Origin: Syntrophales bacterium
GTDB lineage: Bacteria > Desulfobacterota > Syntrophia > Syntrophales > UBA2251
Length of the DNA stretch: 6,250 nt
Direction of reading: 5' to 3'
Assembly (NCBI GenBank): GCA_023230905.1
Contig: JALNWL010000155.1
Coordinates: forward strand, 1 to 6,250
Position numbers and translations under genes: made by a program. The notes beneath the pieces were generated by a model, which searched no databases, was not told the DNA's origin, and was given only the letters and a program-made list of their open reading frames with translations. Positions 6,019 through 6,250 of this stretch are shown here, piece after piece. Numbering within the stretch: position 1 is the first letter of the stretch; each line of letters opens with the position of its first letter.

Positions 6019-6046
6019 TTGACAAAGTTTTTTTAATGTATAGCTT
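6019..6046 (+). promoter_or_regulatory. Promoter candidate for the HesB-like selenoprotein gene
   Basis: A perfect TTGACA (6019-6024) is followed by a T-rich spacer and the AT-rich TATAGCTT (6039-6046). TAGCTT gives a 16-base spacer with a three of six match; TATAGC matches better, but at only 14 bases. The exact -10 is therefore unsure. It lies about 70-95 bases upstream of the ATG, in the AT-rich part of the divergent region. Confidence 0.4.
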
Positions 6047-6113
6047 AGGCCGACCTTGAGAGAGAAACGCGATTTGAACCGCTGACGCAAGGAAAACATT
6101 CAAAGGAGCGCAT

Positions 6114-6250
6114 ATGCTGGAAGTCACCGAGAAGGCAAACGAAATGATCAAGGATTTCATGAAGAACCGGCAGGGGCCGGCCTCCGTCCGCATCACGATG
6201 ATGGGCGGCGGGTGATCCGGACCCTCCCTGGGAATGGCTCTGGATGAGCC
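6114..6250 (+). CDS. HesB/IscA-like selenoprotein with UGA (selenocysteine) at codon 34; 3' end beyond window
   Basis: From ATG 6114, preceded by AAAGGAG five bases upstream, the frame reads MLEVTEKANEMIKDFMKN then RQGPASVRITMMGGG. It then meets TGA at 6213-6215 and continues SGPSLGMALDE to the window end. In A-type Fe-S carriers (HesB/IscA) this place carries the first conserved cysteine, in a GGCSG-like motif. Here the UGA sits exactly there, and family-like sequence continues after it. A HesB-related selenoprotein family with this GGG-U-SG pattern is known from Sec-using anaerobes, so UGA very likely encodes selenocysteine. The role is not established; Fe-S or metal handling, or redox chemistry, is inferred from the fold. 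A conventional reading would give only a 33-residue peptide. The remaining conserved cysteines lie outside the window. It is divergent from the acetyltransferase operon. Confidence 0.85.
6213..6244 (+). promoter_or_regulatory. Putative bacterial SECIS hairpin directly after the UGA
   Basis: Bases 6216-6223 (TCCGGACC) can pair with 6236-6237 and 6239-6244 (GG, then TCTGGA), leaving C6238 bulged and including one G-U pair. Within the loop TCC (6225-6227) can pair with GGA (6231-6233), leaving a CTG apical loop containing a G. The UGA sits at the base, and the apical loop is about 13-15 bases downstream, in keeping with the compact bacterial SECIS arrangement bound by SelB. Pairing was done by eye. 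Confidence 0.5.

Noticed and set aside
6069..6085. tRNA T-loop-like sequence GGTTCAAATC on the minus strand
   Set aside because: The flanking bases do not form a proper T stem, no CCA or matching acceptor arm is present, and the 5' half would fall in the HesB-like gene.
5878..6099. N-terminal extension of the acetyltransferase to a start near 6099
   Set aside because: The extension has no family similarity, crosses the divergent promoter region and is not supported by a ribosome-binding site, while ATG 5877 is.
1..6250. CRISPR array, rRNA or transposase
   Set aside because: I saw no regularly spaced direct repeats, no rRNA-like sequence and no transposase or integrase reading frame on either strand.

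Overview
The window looks like a chromosomal segment of a GC-rich anaerobic bacterium that uses selenocysteine, most plausibly a Desulfobacterota or Syntrophobacteria-type organism. Three things point that way. The left edge holds a RACo/RamA-like corrinoid activation protein. The right edge holds a HesB/IscA-like gene whose conserved cysteine codon is an in-frame UGA. The flanks have strongly GC-biased third positions. The taxonomic assignment is inference; the gene calls are read from the sequence.

Layout. (1) 2-1510 (+): most of an ASKHA-type reductive activator of corrinoid proteins, cut at its N-terminus by the window edge. (2) 1511-1942: an AT-richer stretch with no convincing gene, but with two inverted repeats. 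(3) 1943-4353, all on the minus strand: a patch resembling a worn defence or toxin-antitoxin island. Read in transcription order it holds an intact Fic (AMP-transferase type) gene, then an AbiEi-like antitoxin remnant that begins right at the Fic stop codon, then an HNH endonuclease gene broken by a single in-frame TAA. This patch is visibly more AT-rich than its surroundings, most strongly from about 1540 to 3000. (4) 4536-5877, minus strand: a tight three-gene operon encoding a GNAT acetyltransferase, a VOC/glyoxalase-fold protein and a PaaI-like hot-dog thioesterase. Both junctions are 4-base ATGA overlaps. (5) 6114-6250 (+): divergent from that operon, the start of a HesB-like selenoprotein with UGA at codon 34 and a hairpin just downstream that could serve as a bacterial SECIS element. 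The window ends inside this gene.

How the genes relate. The GNAT-VOC-thioesterase set is almost certainly co-transcribed and translationally coupled. It probably acts on small-molecule or CoA-linked metabolites, but the substrates cannot be read from sequence. The Fic/AbiEi/HNH patch is unrelated to it and looks like horizontally acquired DNA that is decaying. The most notable items are the selenoprotein, which ordinary gene calling would truncate or miss, the nonsense-interrupted HNH gene, and the AbiEi fragment abutting fic. I did not find a convincing wholly new system.
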